The notes under the pieces are model-generated. The model did no database searches. It saw nothing but the letters and a program-made list of their open reading frames with translations, and was not told where the DNA came from. Shown piece by piece: positions 59,601 to 62,697 of a DNA stretch of 64,000 bases. The number at the start of each line of letters is the position of its first letter. Position 1 is the first letter of the stretch. Position numbers and translations under genes: made by a program. Origin of the DNA: Apostichopus japonicus (lineage: Eukaryota; Echinodermata; Holothuroidea; Aspidochirotida; Stichopodidae); contig NC_092571.1 of NCBI RefSeq assembly GCF_037975245.1, positions 5,478,001 through 5,542,000 on the forward strand. Reading direction: 5' to 3'.

Positions 59601-61315
59601 CATTTGACTCTGAAACACTGTGAAAACCAAGATTGTTTTTGACGAGAAAATTATTGGAATAAGTCTCTTTGGGAATTGCTTGGGACAACAAGAGTGCAGC
59701 CAGTGCTTCAATGATTCTGTGACATAATTGTTGTTCATCACTTTCCTCTAAGGGATATATTTGTATAGCACAGAGATACCATTTTCCAGTGTGCAATCAG
59801 AAGTAGAATGTACATCTATACCTAGCATCAGTTGGAAAGAAATGATGTTACATCTTGTCTTGTGCCATCTATTACAATTACAGAGACTAGAATGTAGCAT
59901 TATTAGGGACAAGTCAATTTTTTGGGTGAATAGACCCATAGTCACACTAGCCAAATAGCTATTGTTTTTTTTTATTTCTTTAAAAAGTAGTCGCTCAAGA
60001 ATAGGCTCTTCTACATGACAGGCTTTTCAGTTGGCCTTTCTTGTAGATATTCATGGTCTGACCAAGCCCACCCCTGTGATCAAGATATAATCTACACACA
60101 TGTTTTTTGTTTAAATTACAACTGACTCTTGGTCCCTGCCAAGTGGGACCTAGGTCAACCAAGCAGCCTGTGAGTGAGGAGCCACCTTTCCCAGAAAGGG
60201 GCTCCTGGACCTCAAAATCTTAATTTCACCCTTGCATATGTAGCATTTGATGTTTTTTCTAACAGGAGAATTGTGGCTTCTCAAGAATTATTAGTACTTA
60301 TAAATAAGCATTTGATGTTTTTTCTAACAGGAGAATTGTGGCTTCTCAAGAATTATTAGTACTTATAATAGGAATCAACTGTATTATATTCCACTCATTC
60401 ATTCCCATGTGATGAATTCAATTTTCTTTTTTTCCTTTAATTAATTACAGCTTAAGGTGCAAGTAATTCCTGAGTGAAATTGACAACTTCACTTGCCCAG
60501 TTATCTGATCTTAATGTATTCTTTTCATACTGATCCATTTTGGTGGTCAAGATACAAGCAAATAAATCCAAGTGGGCCAACTGCCTATTAACCCATTTTA
60601 AGTGTTATTAACAATATATCTCTGTCTGTTTAGCTTGGATGAAGGTCAAACCACCTTAATGAGTACAAGAAAACATCTTCTTTCCAGATGTCAAAAGCTT
60701 ATATGATTTATAAAAACAGTAACTACAAAAGAATAGCTTAAGTGAACTTCATTTATAATATTTGCATCCACCTTACTGAGTACAGCAAAATGTAGATTTT
60801 TGTGAAAAATCTAAAAGTCATTGAGGTTGCCAGAAGTCAAAGTCATAATAAACATGAATAACTCCAAAGTGAGTGAATTTCATAATTAGTATTGCAGATT
60901 CACCGTAGTGACTGTGCCGTAACCCTATTGTTATTTGTGAAAGTCAAAATTTGCAGTTGAAACTTAAAACATGTGTATGTAGTGTTACCTTTTATGTTTT
61001 CATTGAAAACATAGCAGGTTATCATAAAGCTTGTTTGCTTTCTAGTTTTCAAATAATGTGACCTTGCTGCTGGCTTGATTGCCACCACAAATAATTTCAT
61101 ATCACAGTAAACTTGTATCTGTTTAATGTTTATTGATATTTATCTTTGGATTTTGTTAAATAAATATACTGACCCTGATCTTAACATGTAGTTATAGTTA
61201 ATTTGCACTTTAGAATGTTGATTCATATTTTTGTTTGTATTTTTTTTAATACAGTGACCTTGTTGCTGGTATGATTGCCCTCATGAATAGTAATATATCA
61301 TCACCTGTCAATTTG
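4253..61315 (+). CDS. UXS1: UDP-glucuronate decarboxylase (UDP-xylose synthase), 3'-incomplete, ten exons
   Basis: UXS1 converts UDP-glucuronate to UDP-xylose with bound NAD+ and supplies the xylose that primes glycosaminoglycan chains on proteoglycans; it is a type II membrane protein of the ER/Golgi lumen. Joining 4253-4340, 20170-20221, 20657-20702, 21857-21900, 23770-23830, 24068-24248, 30263-30427, 48135-48256, 51109-51272 and 61255-61315 gives 328 codons with all phases consistent. In order: a short basic tail, a membrane anchor (about residues 17-33), an acidic/coiled stem (about 39-76), the Rossmann motif [10 protein letters not shown] (99-108), [11 protein letters not shown], the STSEVYG segment (206-212), the catalytic YxxxK pair (Y236, K240) and [10 protein letters not shown] with R262. 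The family is usually 400-420 aa, so about 90 C-terminal residues lie past 64 kb. The reading is near-identical in style to vertebrate UXS1 through the core. Intron 6 has a GC donor. Confidence 0.97.
4759..5130 (-). mobile_element. diverged partial copy of the Kolobok-like element
   Basis: This stretch is an inverted, diverged copy of 45495-45913. Shared blocks include tttttccattaatttggga, cccatcaaaaaatgacca and the segment around tgacgtca. The outer end is degraded (ataaagcaattttg where the other copy has TTAAAGACCAAC) and the opposite end was not found. It lies about 420 bp after UXS1 exon 1, at the start of intron 1. Confidence 0.7.
5131..6191. other. intronic DNA with a G-rich repeat relic
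   Basis: 5700-6020 carries short direct repeats (a ggcctcagatgcaatttggtg block at about 5778 recurs at about 5860) and a run of G/C homopolymers, typical of an old DNA-transposon relic, but no terminal repeats or target duplication could be fixed. The reading frames at 5165-5441 on both strands overlap one another and are not recognised as any protein. Confidence 0.4.
6192..8485 (+). mobile_element. TG/AGGTCA tandem-repeat element, copy 1
   Basis: It starts TTTTTGGTTCCTTGCTTTAG and ends GCCCTTGGGCTCTTGTT. The word GGTTCCTTGCTT occurs just inside both ends in opposite orientation. The left end folds into a GGTTCCTT/AAGGAACC hairpin and the right end into GCCC/GGGC. A (TG)n tract follows the left end, then imperfect tandem monomers of about 290-400 bp studded with AGGTCA/TGACCT. 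All three copies in the window share these borders while their outer flanks differ, and a T-run abuts both ends. That architecture (inverted sub-terminal repeats, hairpin, internal tandem repeats) resembles non-autonomous Helentron-type elements; this classification is inference. Confidence 0.8.
6239..6298. repeat. (TG)n microsatellite with TA interruptions
   Basis: The tract is alternating TG with a few ta/cg interruptions. It occupies the same position after the left end in all three copies of the tandem-repeat element, so it is a built-in part of that element. Confidence 0.9.
8618..8668. repeat. (TG)n microsatellite
   Basis: An almost uninterrupted TG run lies immediately after the left-end block of copy 2, longer than the tract in copy 3. 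Confidence 0.9.
9160..13160. mobile_element. 4.0-kb DNA element with TA target duplication
   Basis: The ends are a perfect 27-bp inverted repeat beginning CAGTACTGATTTCGCTTAAC, flanked by TA on both sides (9158-9159, 13161-13162). Sub-terminal regions carry repeated ATCGAAATTCCCCGA-like and ATCGATTTTTAAC-like words. The insertion point is certain because the interrupted monomer exists uninterrupted nearby. TA duplication points to the Tc1/mariner group or another TA-targeting superfamily. No transposase frame is present, so it is non-autonomous. Its interior includes a segment (10290-10700) related to 52650-56290. Confidence 0.88.
10290..10700 (+). repeat. dispersed repeat, copy with an unoccupied hAT target site
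   Basis: The segment is closely similar to 52650-52999 joined to 56216-56290 (shared words include ttagataagtgcttcctca, cttggcaacttgcccaag and tcccgccatctggacgc). At 10627-10640 it reads attgcgacacaaat with a single tgcgacac. The other copy has tgcgacac on both sides of the complete hAT transposon. This copy is the paralogous empty site. Confidence 0.88.
16339..18046 (+). mobile_element. TG/AGGTCA tandem-repeat element, copy 3
   Basis: The borders are identical to copies 1 and 2 (tttttggttcc ... gggctcttgtt) with different outer flanks (left ccaagttttcc, right gacaaattt). The TG tract is short and there are fewer monomers, so the element is 1.7 kb against 2.3 kb and about 3.5 kb for the others. 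It begins only 272 bp after copy 2 ends. Confidence 0.85.
18301..19350 (+). mobile_element. hAT-type non-autonomous element with captured LINE fragment
   Basis: It starts TAGTGTTTGCAGGGGGTATC, the left end of the family complete at 34279-35151. After about 45 bp it runs into a 140-bp segment (about 18347-18486) that matches LINE sequence next to the 34-kb copy (gcaatta-agaa and ctttgtccattttcc words). A second left end, TAGTGTTTGCACAGGG, starts at 18494 after the same word gattaggt that flanks the 34-kb copy. The right end is lost near 19350. Arrangement: hAT end, LINE fragment, hAT body. Confidence 0.72.
19812..19834 (+). repeat. solo right-end fragment of the tandem-repeat element
   Basis: The word aagcaaggaaccatagtgcc matches the right terminus of the 6.2-18.0 kb elements with a single change. 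The sequence on either side is unrelated, so this is a decayed end. Confidence 0.55.
20170..20221 (+). CDS. UXS1: UXS1 exon 2 (predicted): end of anchor and stem
   Basis: The acceptor is tgatatttcag ending at 20169 and the donor is gtactg at 20222. Joined to exon 1 it completes the hydrophobic anchor with ILFG and continues into a charged stem (GEDTVEQEE). Its length of 52 nt converts phase 1 to phase 2, exactly what is needed to join 4340 to the downstream exon at 20657, whose other frames hit stops. The exon is short and the donor is not strong, so transcript evidence would be welcome. Confidence 0.7.
20657..20702 (+). CDS. UXS1: UXS1 exon 3: stem region
   Basis: The acceptor is ctgcag and the donor is gttcgt. 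The open frame reads [15 protein letters not shown] after a split Arg codon. The end of this exon aligns with the vertebrate stem that precedes the EPLREKIRDLEK-like segment, and it joins in frame to exon 4. Confidence 0.82.
20703..21856. other. UXS1 intron 3
   Basis: AT-rich intron with good splice signals at both ends. No repeats shared with the rest of the window and no protein-like frame were seen. Confidence 0.75.
21857..21900 (+). CDS. UXS1: UXS1 exon 4: stem coiled coil
   Basis: The acceptor is catcag and the donor is a perfect gtaagt. It encodes [14 protein letters not shown] plus a split Leu codon. This heptad-like segment corresponds to the short coiled-coil stem that links the membrane anchor to the catalytic domain in animal UXS1 proteins. 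Confidence 0.9.
21901..23769. other. UXS1 intron 4
   Basis: AT-rich intron bounded by gtaagt and ataacag. At 22385-22490 a C-rich patch (cccctctcccttagacccct, gggcacacccctg) looks like the end of a decayed DNA element, but its partner end was not found. Nothing else was recognised. Confidence 0.65.
23770..23830 (+). CDS. UXS1: UXS1 exon 5: linker to the catalytic domain
   Basis: The acceptor is ataacag at 23763-23769 and the donor is gtaggt at 23831. It encodes [20 protein letters not shown], the last residues being the first beta strand of the Rossmann fold, and it runs directly into ITGGAGFVG of exon 6. The ATG at 23774 inside it is not a gene start. Confidence 0.94.
24068..24248 (+). CDS. 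UXS1: UXS1 exon 6: NAD+-binding Rossmann motif
   Basis: The exon follows the acceptor catag and encodes the glycine-rich dinucleotide-binding motif [10 protein letters not shown], then [18 protein letters not shown] and a conserved NHDVV segment. It must end after ATAGAAG at 24248, because exon 7 starts with TT to complete the Val codon of VDQIYHLA. The intron therefore begins gcaagt, a GC donor in its favoured AAG|GCAAGT context. Confidence 0.97.
24249..24254 (+). promoter_or_regulatory. UXS1: GC-type 5' splice site of UXS1 intron 6
   Basis: The frame forces the exon to end at 24248 (…GAA G), and the next bases are gcaagt. GC-AG introns require a near-perfect match elsewhere in the donor, and AAG|GCAAGT provides it. 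The nearest GT, at 24253, would add gcaa and break the VDQ codon phase. Confidence 0.85.
25349..26509. mobile_element. candidate DNA element with CAGTGTRTAAATTTA ends
   Basis: The left end, CAGTGTGTAAATTTA, is mirrored at the right by an inverted CAGTGTATAAATTTA. Inside both ends GGTCGTCT/GGTTGTCC-type words recur, including several ggacaacca motifs at 26440-26480. No clear target duplication was found, so the boundary call is provisional. There is no transposase frame. Confidence 0.45.
26685..27524. mobile_element. non-autonomous hAT element, 840 bp
   Basis: The ends CAGGGACGTAGCTAA and (inverted) CAGGGACTTCGCTAG are flanked by an identical 8-bp duplication, gctccatc (26677-26684, 27525-27532). 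A G-run follows the left end and a C-run precedes the right end. The middle (26790-26990) holds imperfect repeats of about 70 bp built on caattgacaagatatgat and related words, giving local hairpins. No transposase is encoded. Confidence 0.9.
27533..29202. other. UXS1 intron 6, unassigned part
   Basis: AT-rich sequence without reading frames longer than about 60 codons that look like protein. No terminal repeats or tandem repeats were recognised. Confidence 0.55.
29203..29400 (-). mobile_element. possible LINE 3' tail
   Basis: Read on the minus strand the segment ends with aataaagaaattgaaattga, a simple-sequence tail like those of several invertebrate non-LTR retrotransposons. No coding part was recognised upstream of it, so this is a weak call. 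Confidence 0.3.
30263..30427 (+). CDS. UXS1: UXS1 exon 7: catalytic domain with STSEVYG
   Basis: The acceptor is tgtatctacag and the donor is gtaagg. It encodes [20 protein letters not shown] through [11 protein letters not shown], the segment carrying the Ser/Thr of the short-chain dehydrogenase triad. One small difference from the usual animal sequence is HLAC where HLAS is common. Confidence 0.97.
30956..32531. mobile_element. hAT-type non-autonomous element, 1576 bp
   Basis: It has a perfect 17-bp terminal inverted repeat, TAGTGTTCAAACGATTA. The flanking 8-mers are ctaaaaac and ctaaaatt (first six bases alike), so the duplication has probably drifted. Sub-terminal regions carry many accgattccgatta words. 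The interior includes a block (about 31765-31960) matching the other TAGTGTTTGCAC hAT family, and a CpG-rich block (about 31970-32275) shared with the copy at 35309-36095. No transposase frame. Confidence 0.88.
32540..33744. other. UXS1 intron 7, unassigned stretch
   Basis: AT-rich and featureless. It may include the 3' UTR of the minus-strand LINE whose ORF2 relic begins at 33745, but no tail could be defined. Confidence 0.45.
34279..35151 (+). mobile_element. hAT-type non-autonomous element, 873 bp
   Basis: It starts TATTGTTTGCACAGGGG and ends (inverted) TAGTGTTTACACAGG. It is flanked by a perfect 8-bp duplication, gattaggt (34271-34278, 35152-35159). Sub-terminal words such as gggtacccagatacc and cgacgcgatactacccgg are shared with copies at 18.3, 43.95 and 62.7-63.8 kb. 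It sits inside the LINE ORF2 relic. No intact transposase. Confidence 0.93.
35309..36095. mobile_element. hAT-type non-autonomous element, 787 bp
   Basis: It has the same 17-bp TAGTGTTCAAACGATTA inverted ends as 30956-32531 and a perfect 8-bp duplication, atcattac (35301-35308, 36096-36103). It lacks about 0.7 kb of the interior of the longer copy. It interrupts the LINE relic in the reverse-transcriptase region. Confidence 0.95.
37933..38504. repeat. cluster of GTTTCGGACATCAC motifs in both orientations
   Basis: The 14-mer GTTTCGGACATCAC or a near match occurs at 37933-37946, 38472-38485 and 38491-38504 on the plus strand. It is inverted at 38130-38143 (diverged), 38303-38316 and 38322-38335. 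A companion word, ccgtccaca/ccgtccatg, occurs at about 37951, 38105 and 38292. The outer copies delimit about 570 bp. This looks like the sub-terminal repeats of a DNA element, but no terminal repeat or duplication could be fixed. Confidence 0.5.
39002..39616 (-). pseudogene. CR1-like LINE: C-terminal coding end plus 3' UTR
   Basis: On the minus strand the frame 39616-39413 ends with [15 protein letters not shown], then [20 protein letters not shown] and a short tail. This matches the pattern LHxxFxxxPSGRRxRxPxxxTNRxxxSFIPxAI, which closes ORF2 in CR1-group LINEs. The 3' end reads aataaagttgatctaatcta, a tail of GATTA-type repeats typical of that group. The element is 5'-truncated at about 39.62 kb, as usual for LINE insertions. 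Confidence 0.75.
39054..39345. repeat. tandem repeat, about 92 bp x 3, in the LINE 3' UTR
   Basis: The block starting aaaacaggatatgaga recurs at 39054, 39148 and 39239, with a partial fourth at about 39330. Each unit contains gaaaacctaaaa-gtacagtatcaa. Unit lengths are 94 and 91 bp. The minus-strand frame of 119 codons across it is a translated repeat, not a gene. Confidence 0.88.
39620..40592. other. UXS1 intron 7, unassigned stretch
   Basis: At about 40310-40390 the sequence ggcagatctagctcaaag followed by a G-rich run resembles the left end of a hAT MITE, but no right end was found. Otherwise it is featureless. Confidence 0.45.
40593..40919 (+). other. unrecognised 108-codon open frame, possible TE remnant
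   Basis: The frame is open for 108 codons. Its second half ([20 protein letters not shown], then [11 protein letters not shown]) has the look of a small SH3/Tudor-like beta-barrel of the type found at the ends of some transposon proteins. I do not recognise a family. No splice sites or partner exons were identified and it lies deep in a TE-filled intron, so a transposon remnant is more likely than a host exon. Confidence 0.25.
40920..41719. other. UXS1 intron 7, unassigned stretch
   Basis: On the minus strand about 41280-41560 reads with a partly protein-like composition (a [18 protein letters not shown] stretch) interrupted by stops. It may be another LINE relic, but I could not assign it. 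Confidence 0.3.
41720..43260. mobile_element. 1.54-kb element with CTTAAG-palindrome arrays at both ends
   Basis: Ends are inverted: CGTATGGCAAGCC at 41720-41732 and its complement at 43248-43260. The similarity continues inward for roughly 80 bp through tcgaatacatttcacttaag. Each end (about 41758-42040 and 42825-43222) is an array of about a dozen copies of the palindrome ATTCCACTTAAGTGGAAT and variants, spaced mostly 18-30 bp. Between them lie a TTTTTAC-rich low-complexity tract (42357-42510) and a small ATG frame (42159-42317, 52 aa, beginning [16 protein letters not shown]) of unknown nature. The target duplication is ambiguous because the boundary bases are themselves palindromic. The superfamily is not assignable from what is visible. 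Confidence 0.75.
42357..42510. repeat. low-complexity TTTTTAC tract
   Basis: Irregular repetition of actttt/tttttac units with short tttaaaa interruptions, in the centre of the CTTAAG-array element. No coding capacity. Confidence 0.85.
43261..43951. other. UXS1 intron 7, unassigned stretch
   Basis: No recognisable protein, terminal repeat or tandem repeat. The 85-codon plus-strand frame at 43238-43495 starts inside the neighbouring element's end and resembles no family I know. Confidence 0.5.
43952..44440 (+). mobile_element. short hAT-type element of the TAGTGTTTGCAC family
   Basis: The left end TAGTGTTTTCACGGGGTATC and inverted right end TAGTGTTCACACGGGTCC match the family at 34279-35151, as does the internal ttaggctaccatgtggtcg block. 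The flanking 8-mers do not match, so the target duplication has drifted or the ends were rearranged. The copy has lost much of the interior. Confidence 0.78.
44857..45913 (+). mobile_element. Kolobok-like element with TTAA target duplication
   Basis: The inverted ends AGACCAACTATG are flanked by TTAA on both sides (44853-44856, 45914-45917), giving TTAAAGACC, close to the TTAAAG ends of Kolobok/T2 elements. A broader inverted similarity extends inward (tttcagacattcc, catgtgatgtcac, ttggtata words on each side). The interior encodes a truncated THAP zinc finger. Kolobok transposases carry THAP domains, so ends and coding relic agree. Confidence 0.8.
45175..45297 (+). pseudogene. truncated THAP zinc-finger relic (transposase N-terminus)
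   Basis: ATG at 45175 begins [14 protein letters not shown], then FFSFPSRR and RRRLWINL before a stop at 45295. This is the N-terminal half of a THAP (C2CH) domain: the first Cys pair, the FxFP turn and the RRxLWI helix. After the stop, another frame continues with [11 protein letters not shown]-like residues, so a frameshift has broken the gene and the second Cys/His pair is lost. It sits inside a TTAA-flanked element and is most likely its transposase remnant rather than a host exon. Confidence 0.75.
46250..46977 (-). pseudogene. LINE (L1/Tx1-like) ORF1 relic
   Basis: On the minus strand a frame starts [12 protein letters not shown] at 46977 and includes a [20 protein letters not shown] segment. 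After a stop it continues with a coiled-coil-like stretch ([10 protein letters not shown]), then [20 protein letters not shown] and [14 protein letters not shown], and after further frame changes [15 protein letters not shown]. This is the order of a non-LTR ORF1 protein: coiled coil, RRM-like fold, C-terminal domain. Several stops and shifts make it dead. It has the same strand as the ORF2 relic at 33.7-37.8 kb and lies 5' of it. Confidence 0.7.
47150..48134. other. UXS1 intron 7, 3' part
   Basis: Featureless AT-rich intron leading to a strong polypyrimidine acceptor before exon 8. No repeats shared with the rest of the window were recognised. Confidence 0.55.
48135..48256 (+). CDS. UXS1: UXS1 exon 8: catalytic Tyr-Lys pair
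   Basis: The acceptor follows a strong polypyrimidine tract ending tttttag, and the donor is gtatat. It encodes [20 protein letters not shown] followed by [21 protein letters not shown]236 and K240 are the catalytic YxxxK pair of the extended short-chain dehydrogenase family. It lies 17.7 kb downstream of exon 7, across a repeat-filled intron. Confidence 0.97.
48652..48967. mobile_element. hAT MITE, 316 bp
   Basis: The ends CAGGTGCGTAGCCAGG and (inverted) CAGGCGCTTAGCCAAGG are flanked by a perfect 8-bp duplication, cacactac (48644-48651, 48968-48975). A long C-run precedes the right end. Same general group as the element at 26685-27524 (CAGG-GTAGC ends, G/C runs inside the termini). No coding capacity. 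Confidence 0.95.
48976..49424. other. intronic DNA with a further decayed C/G-run element
   Basis: At 49250-49350 the sequence gtaggggggtgtctgaaagg followed by gagcccccctcagaagc has the look of another old MITE end, without a definable partner. Confidence 0.35.
49425..50420 (-). mobile_element. inverted partial copy of the outer hAT-like element
   Basis: On the minus strand this segment matches parts of 51666-57258. Shared stretches are gtttgaaggaaaaataaata/ttatttattcttccttcaaac near 50.3 and 52.06 kb, the ggtacggtactgg words near 50.14 and 52.24 kb, and the right-terminal block around tcgtaactaagtgctttgaa at 49.5 and 57.14 kb. The interior nested insertions of the other copy are absent. Its own ends could not be defined. 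Confidence 0.72.
50421..51108. other. UXS1 intron 8, 3' part
   Basis: It contains a short local duplication (tttttttatctctgctccaa occurs twice at about 50580-50650). Otherwise it is featureless up to the exon 9 acceptor. Confidence 0.5.
51109..51272 (+). CDS. UXS1: UXS1 exon 9: [10 protein letters not shown] and substrate-binding segment
   Basis: The acceptor is cactctag and the donor is a perfect gtaagt. It encodes [18 protein letters not shown], then [19 protein letters not shown] and QTRSFQYV, all signature UXS1 stretches; R262 is the conserved active-site arginine of UDP-glucuronate decarboxylases. Confidence 0.97.
53000..56207 (+). mobile_element. complete autonomous-looking hAT transposon, 3208 bp
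   Basis: It has a perfect 15-bp terminal inverted repeat, CAGGGCATATTTTAA, and a perfect 8-bp target duplication, tgcgacac (52992-52999, 56208-56215). Just inside the left end GCGAATCA words recur (also inverted), and inside the right end GCTAATCA words recur. Such sub-terminal motifs are the usual transposase binding sites of hAT elements. It encodes one intact transposase of 695 aa. An empty target site exists in a related repeat at 10627-10640. Intact ends, duplication and frame suggest a recent insertion. Confidence 0.97.
53750..55837 (+). CDS. hAT transposase, ZNF862-like lineage, 695 aa
   Basis: This is the transposase of the element at 53000-56207: it would bind the terminal/sub-terminal repeats and cut and paste the element in the nucleus. 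The N-terminus carries a zinc-finger-like arrangement C40-x2-C43 ... H77-x5-H83. The RNase-H-like catalytic core shows the first Asp in TILTDGSTD (D195), the second in LCCDGASVN (D263), the conserved [16 protein letters not shown] block (H290 on) and the Glu in [12 protein letters not shown] (E626). The last ~100 residues ([15 protein letters not shown] to [11 protein letters not shown]) are the hAT dimerisation domain. Length and motifs are normal for a full-length member, and all three catalytic acids are present. The frame is uninterrupted and lacks introns. The ATG at 53750 is preceded by AT-rich leader; no other long upstream frame competes. The closest host-annotated relatives are zinc finger protein 862-like/KIAA1586-like proteins, which derive from such transposases. 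Transcription would be in the same direction as UXS1. Confidence 0.96.
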   Translation: MAVKGLKEETAKKWISENNWSWLEYDLTPGASRLVERLGCRVCFDEKERVRALRNYSNSFVEGITGSAMKKDNVKKHSRTEMHVKAIALSRGVKRTLSEIYSSTPLGKAFKKSNSDEESCVSKLIEISYMLAKEELPFSKFPSVCKTEKRHKVPLGTKYINEEKCSEFTTYIGQAFEDELVQELNQSPYITILTDGSTDASVIEKELIYVLYLTESGETACRFFKLSDAHDATGQGWKQTIIDAFQELGVKNMQNKLVGLCCDGASVNMGRNRGLAALLRQDSPWLVTMHCMNHRLELALKDAFSQYYVEQIIDILTAIHSTYGRSPKRLRDLRTLAEILGEAVVRPVRVSGTRWAQHKSRACDALIRSYSVIVSHLENLVTESNAIDTAKFRGYLKKLKSCRFVLNLLFFRELLEPVTRLSCNLQGDVCDLPFAKAGVEALLGNLDDIVNGAAAGVSRSSGFLSESEVSFQAEPNNVCFKGVRLTDVEASLRTIEEDVRGYAASLKHCIEQRFEDLQNERIFKGLVLLDPALWPKNKESLTEFGKEELLQVKTHFDGLFQLHSVRPDALESEFTEMKLFWYSNLSHLSRADFWSAGYSILKTQYPNLLHVFIVLKLLPVSNAKVEPAFSFMRRVKSDWRNSLSESTLNHLLRIDIDGPDFDDFDPSASVNMFFSDKVRRSGPAGVAGAAGPSTS
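57267..59460. other. UXS1 intron 9, unassigned stretch
   Basis: Frames on both strands at 57655-58182 (106 codons minus, 88 codons plus) overlap each other and match nothing I recognise. No terminal or tandem repeats were seen. Confidence 0.4.
59461..59796 (-). other. unrecognised minus-strand open frame with protein-like composition
   Basis: The frame from about 59750 down to the stop at 59461 is rich in charged and aliphatic residues in a helical pattern ([20 protein letters not shown], then [20 protein letters not shown]) and ends VPSM. A plausible acceptor (atatatcccttag) lies just before ESDEQQ. It could be the terminal exon of a gene nested antisense in UXS1 intron 9, a retropseudogene, or a TE fragment. 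I do not recognise the family. Confidence 0.3.
59800..61254. other. UXS1 intron 9, 3' part
   Basis: AT-rich. Apart from the 65-bp tandem duplication at 60242-60368 nothing was recognised. The end has a T-rich tract and taatacag acceptor for exon 10. Confidence 0.6.
60242..60368. repeat. exact tandem duplication, 65-bp period
   Basis: The block starting agcatttgatgttttttcta is repeated at 60307 with no mismatch over about 62 bp; a short taaat/aa difference lies at the junction. Each unit contains ttttttctaacag, which resembles a splice acceptor, but no exon follows. The identity indicates a very recent duplication or an assembly artefact. Confidence 0.95.
61255..61315 (+). CDS. UXS1: UXS1 exon 10: [12 protein letters not shown] segment
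   Basis: The acceptor is taatacag and the donor is gtaagt. It encodes [20 protein letters not shown], the conserved segment just before the usual GNPEE motif, which would open the next exon outside this window. No later UXS1 exon was found between 61316 and 64000. Confidence 0.96.
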
Positions 61316-62697
61316 GTAAGTACTCAGGCTCTCTCTCATTCTTCTACTGGAGGTTAATTTTTTGAATCAAGGCTCAGAAAGTGACTGTTTGGATGTTGAT
61401 TTGTACTAAGGGGCCTTTTCAAAACTCGCCATTGCGGTATGCCGCGGAAGAGCACAGCTCGTGTGCACTCAGGTGTGTCTCAATATTGCAGCAAGCTCAA
61501 GTGATCACTCCCGAGCCTTTTTGAAATACAACAGAGCTAGCATGCACTTAATCTGCATAGAGTTACAAAGAAAGCACTGCTGCTAGGAGCAGAAACGATC
61601 CATACCCTCAGTCCAGGAAGTTATTATACTGTAGTGATTTACCGAGTTCGACCTACTGTTTCGTCAAGAAAGTGTTTCCCCACCTATTGTTGTTTACAAC
61701 ATCGTAACTACAACTATCGTAATACAAGCACAATTGTCAAATTGGTAGGCAATGAGCTTATCCTAGGCCTACATCGCGCAACATTAACCAACGGCCCACA
61801 ATAAACTTTCAAGAAAGAAAAGCTTGACTTTTTGTTGAAATTGTCACTTCCTAACAAAATTGGATGTTAATTATTTTTTAAATTTATGGTATATAAAAAA
61901 GAGGTCTTCAATGCAACCTCTTGGGAAAAACTGTCTCCGTTTGTACATTCTGTTTATTCGCCGGTATCGAGCACTGAGTTACGGCCAAGTCACACAGTTA
62001 CATAAAAAGCCTAGCCTTCTACGTGTGAAATAGCGTTATGTGCAGCGCGTTCCAATATGGAAGTGATTCCAGCATAACTCTCGTCTTGTAGCGCTAGTTT
62101 CCGTCAAGAAAGGGGTCCGTGGCTTCGGCCTTAATTATATTTAGCTGCTCAATATGTACTGCGCTTGTTGCTTAGTATATGTGCACTGAATGTAATTTTA
62201 TCAAACAGAGGGCAAGCAGATCGAACCTATAATACTGTACGCGTGCTTTCCATCGTCGGCATAAATTTTGTCTGGGTGTTTTAATACCGATAACTTTTAG
62301 AAATCCATTTATAGCATCCAAATTGACTAGCACATAAAACTTTTCGCCAGAGAATTCTTTTTTATGTATCCTTTTACACAACATTCTGTTACGTTTGAAT
62401 TTGATACCATCATAAATTCAACACAACTTTATTATTTTTCACCTTTATCGACCAGACTATAAGGACTTTGCAGGAAACAGACTAAATGATACCCATCGTT
62501 AATATATTGAACGCAATCTTTATTACAAAACATTTCTTAAGACAAACAGCAAGAAAATATAAAGAAATTATTGCCTTAGAACACAACATGTATTGGTCAA
62601 TAAACTACAAGTCTTCGTCCATCTGTCGTTGATTGTCAGTATGTTGAATTGTTATAAAGAAGAGAGTGGTTTTATGCACAGGCCAGGGAGACCGGAA
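61316..62697. other. UXS1 intron 10, 5' part
   Basis: It contains a CpG-containing stretch at about 61420-62120, but no protein-like frame or defined repeat. The next UXS1 exon was not found. Confidence 0.5.
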
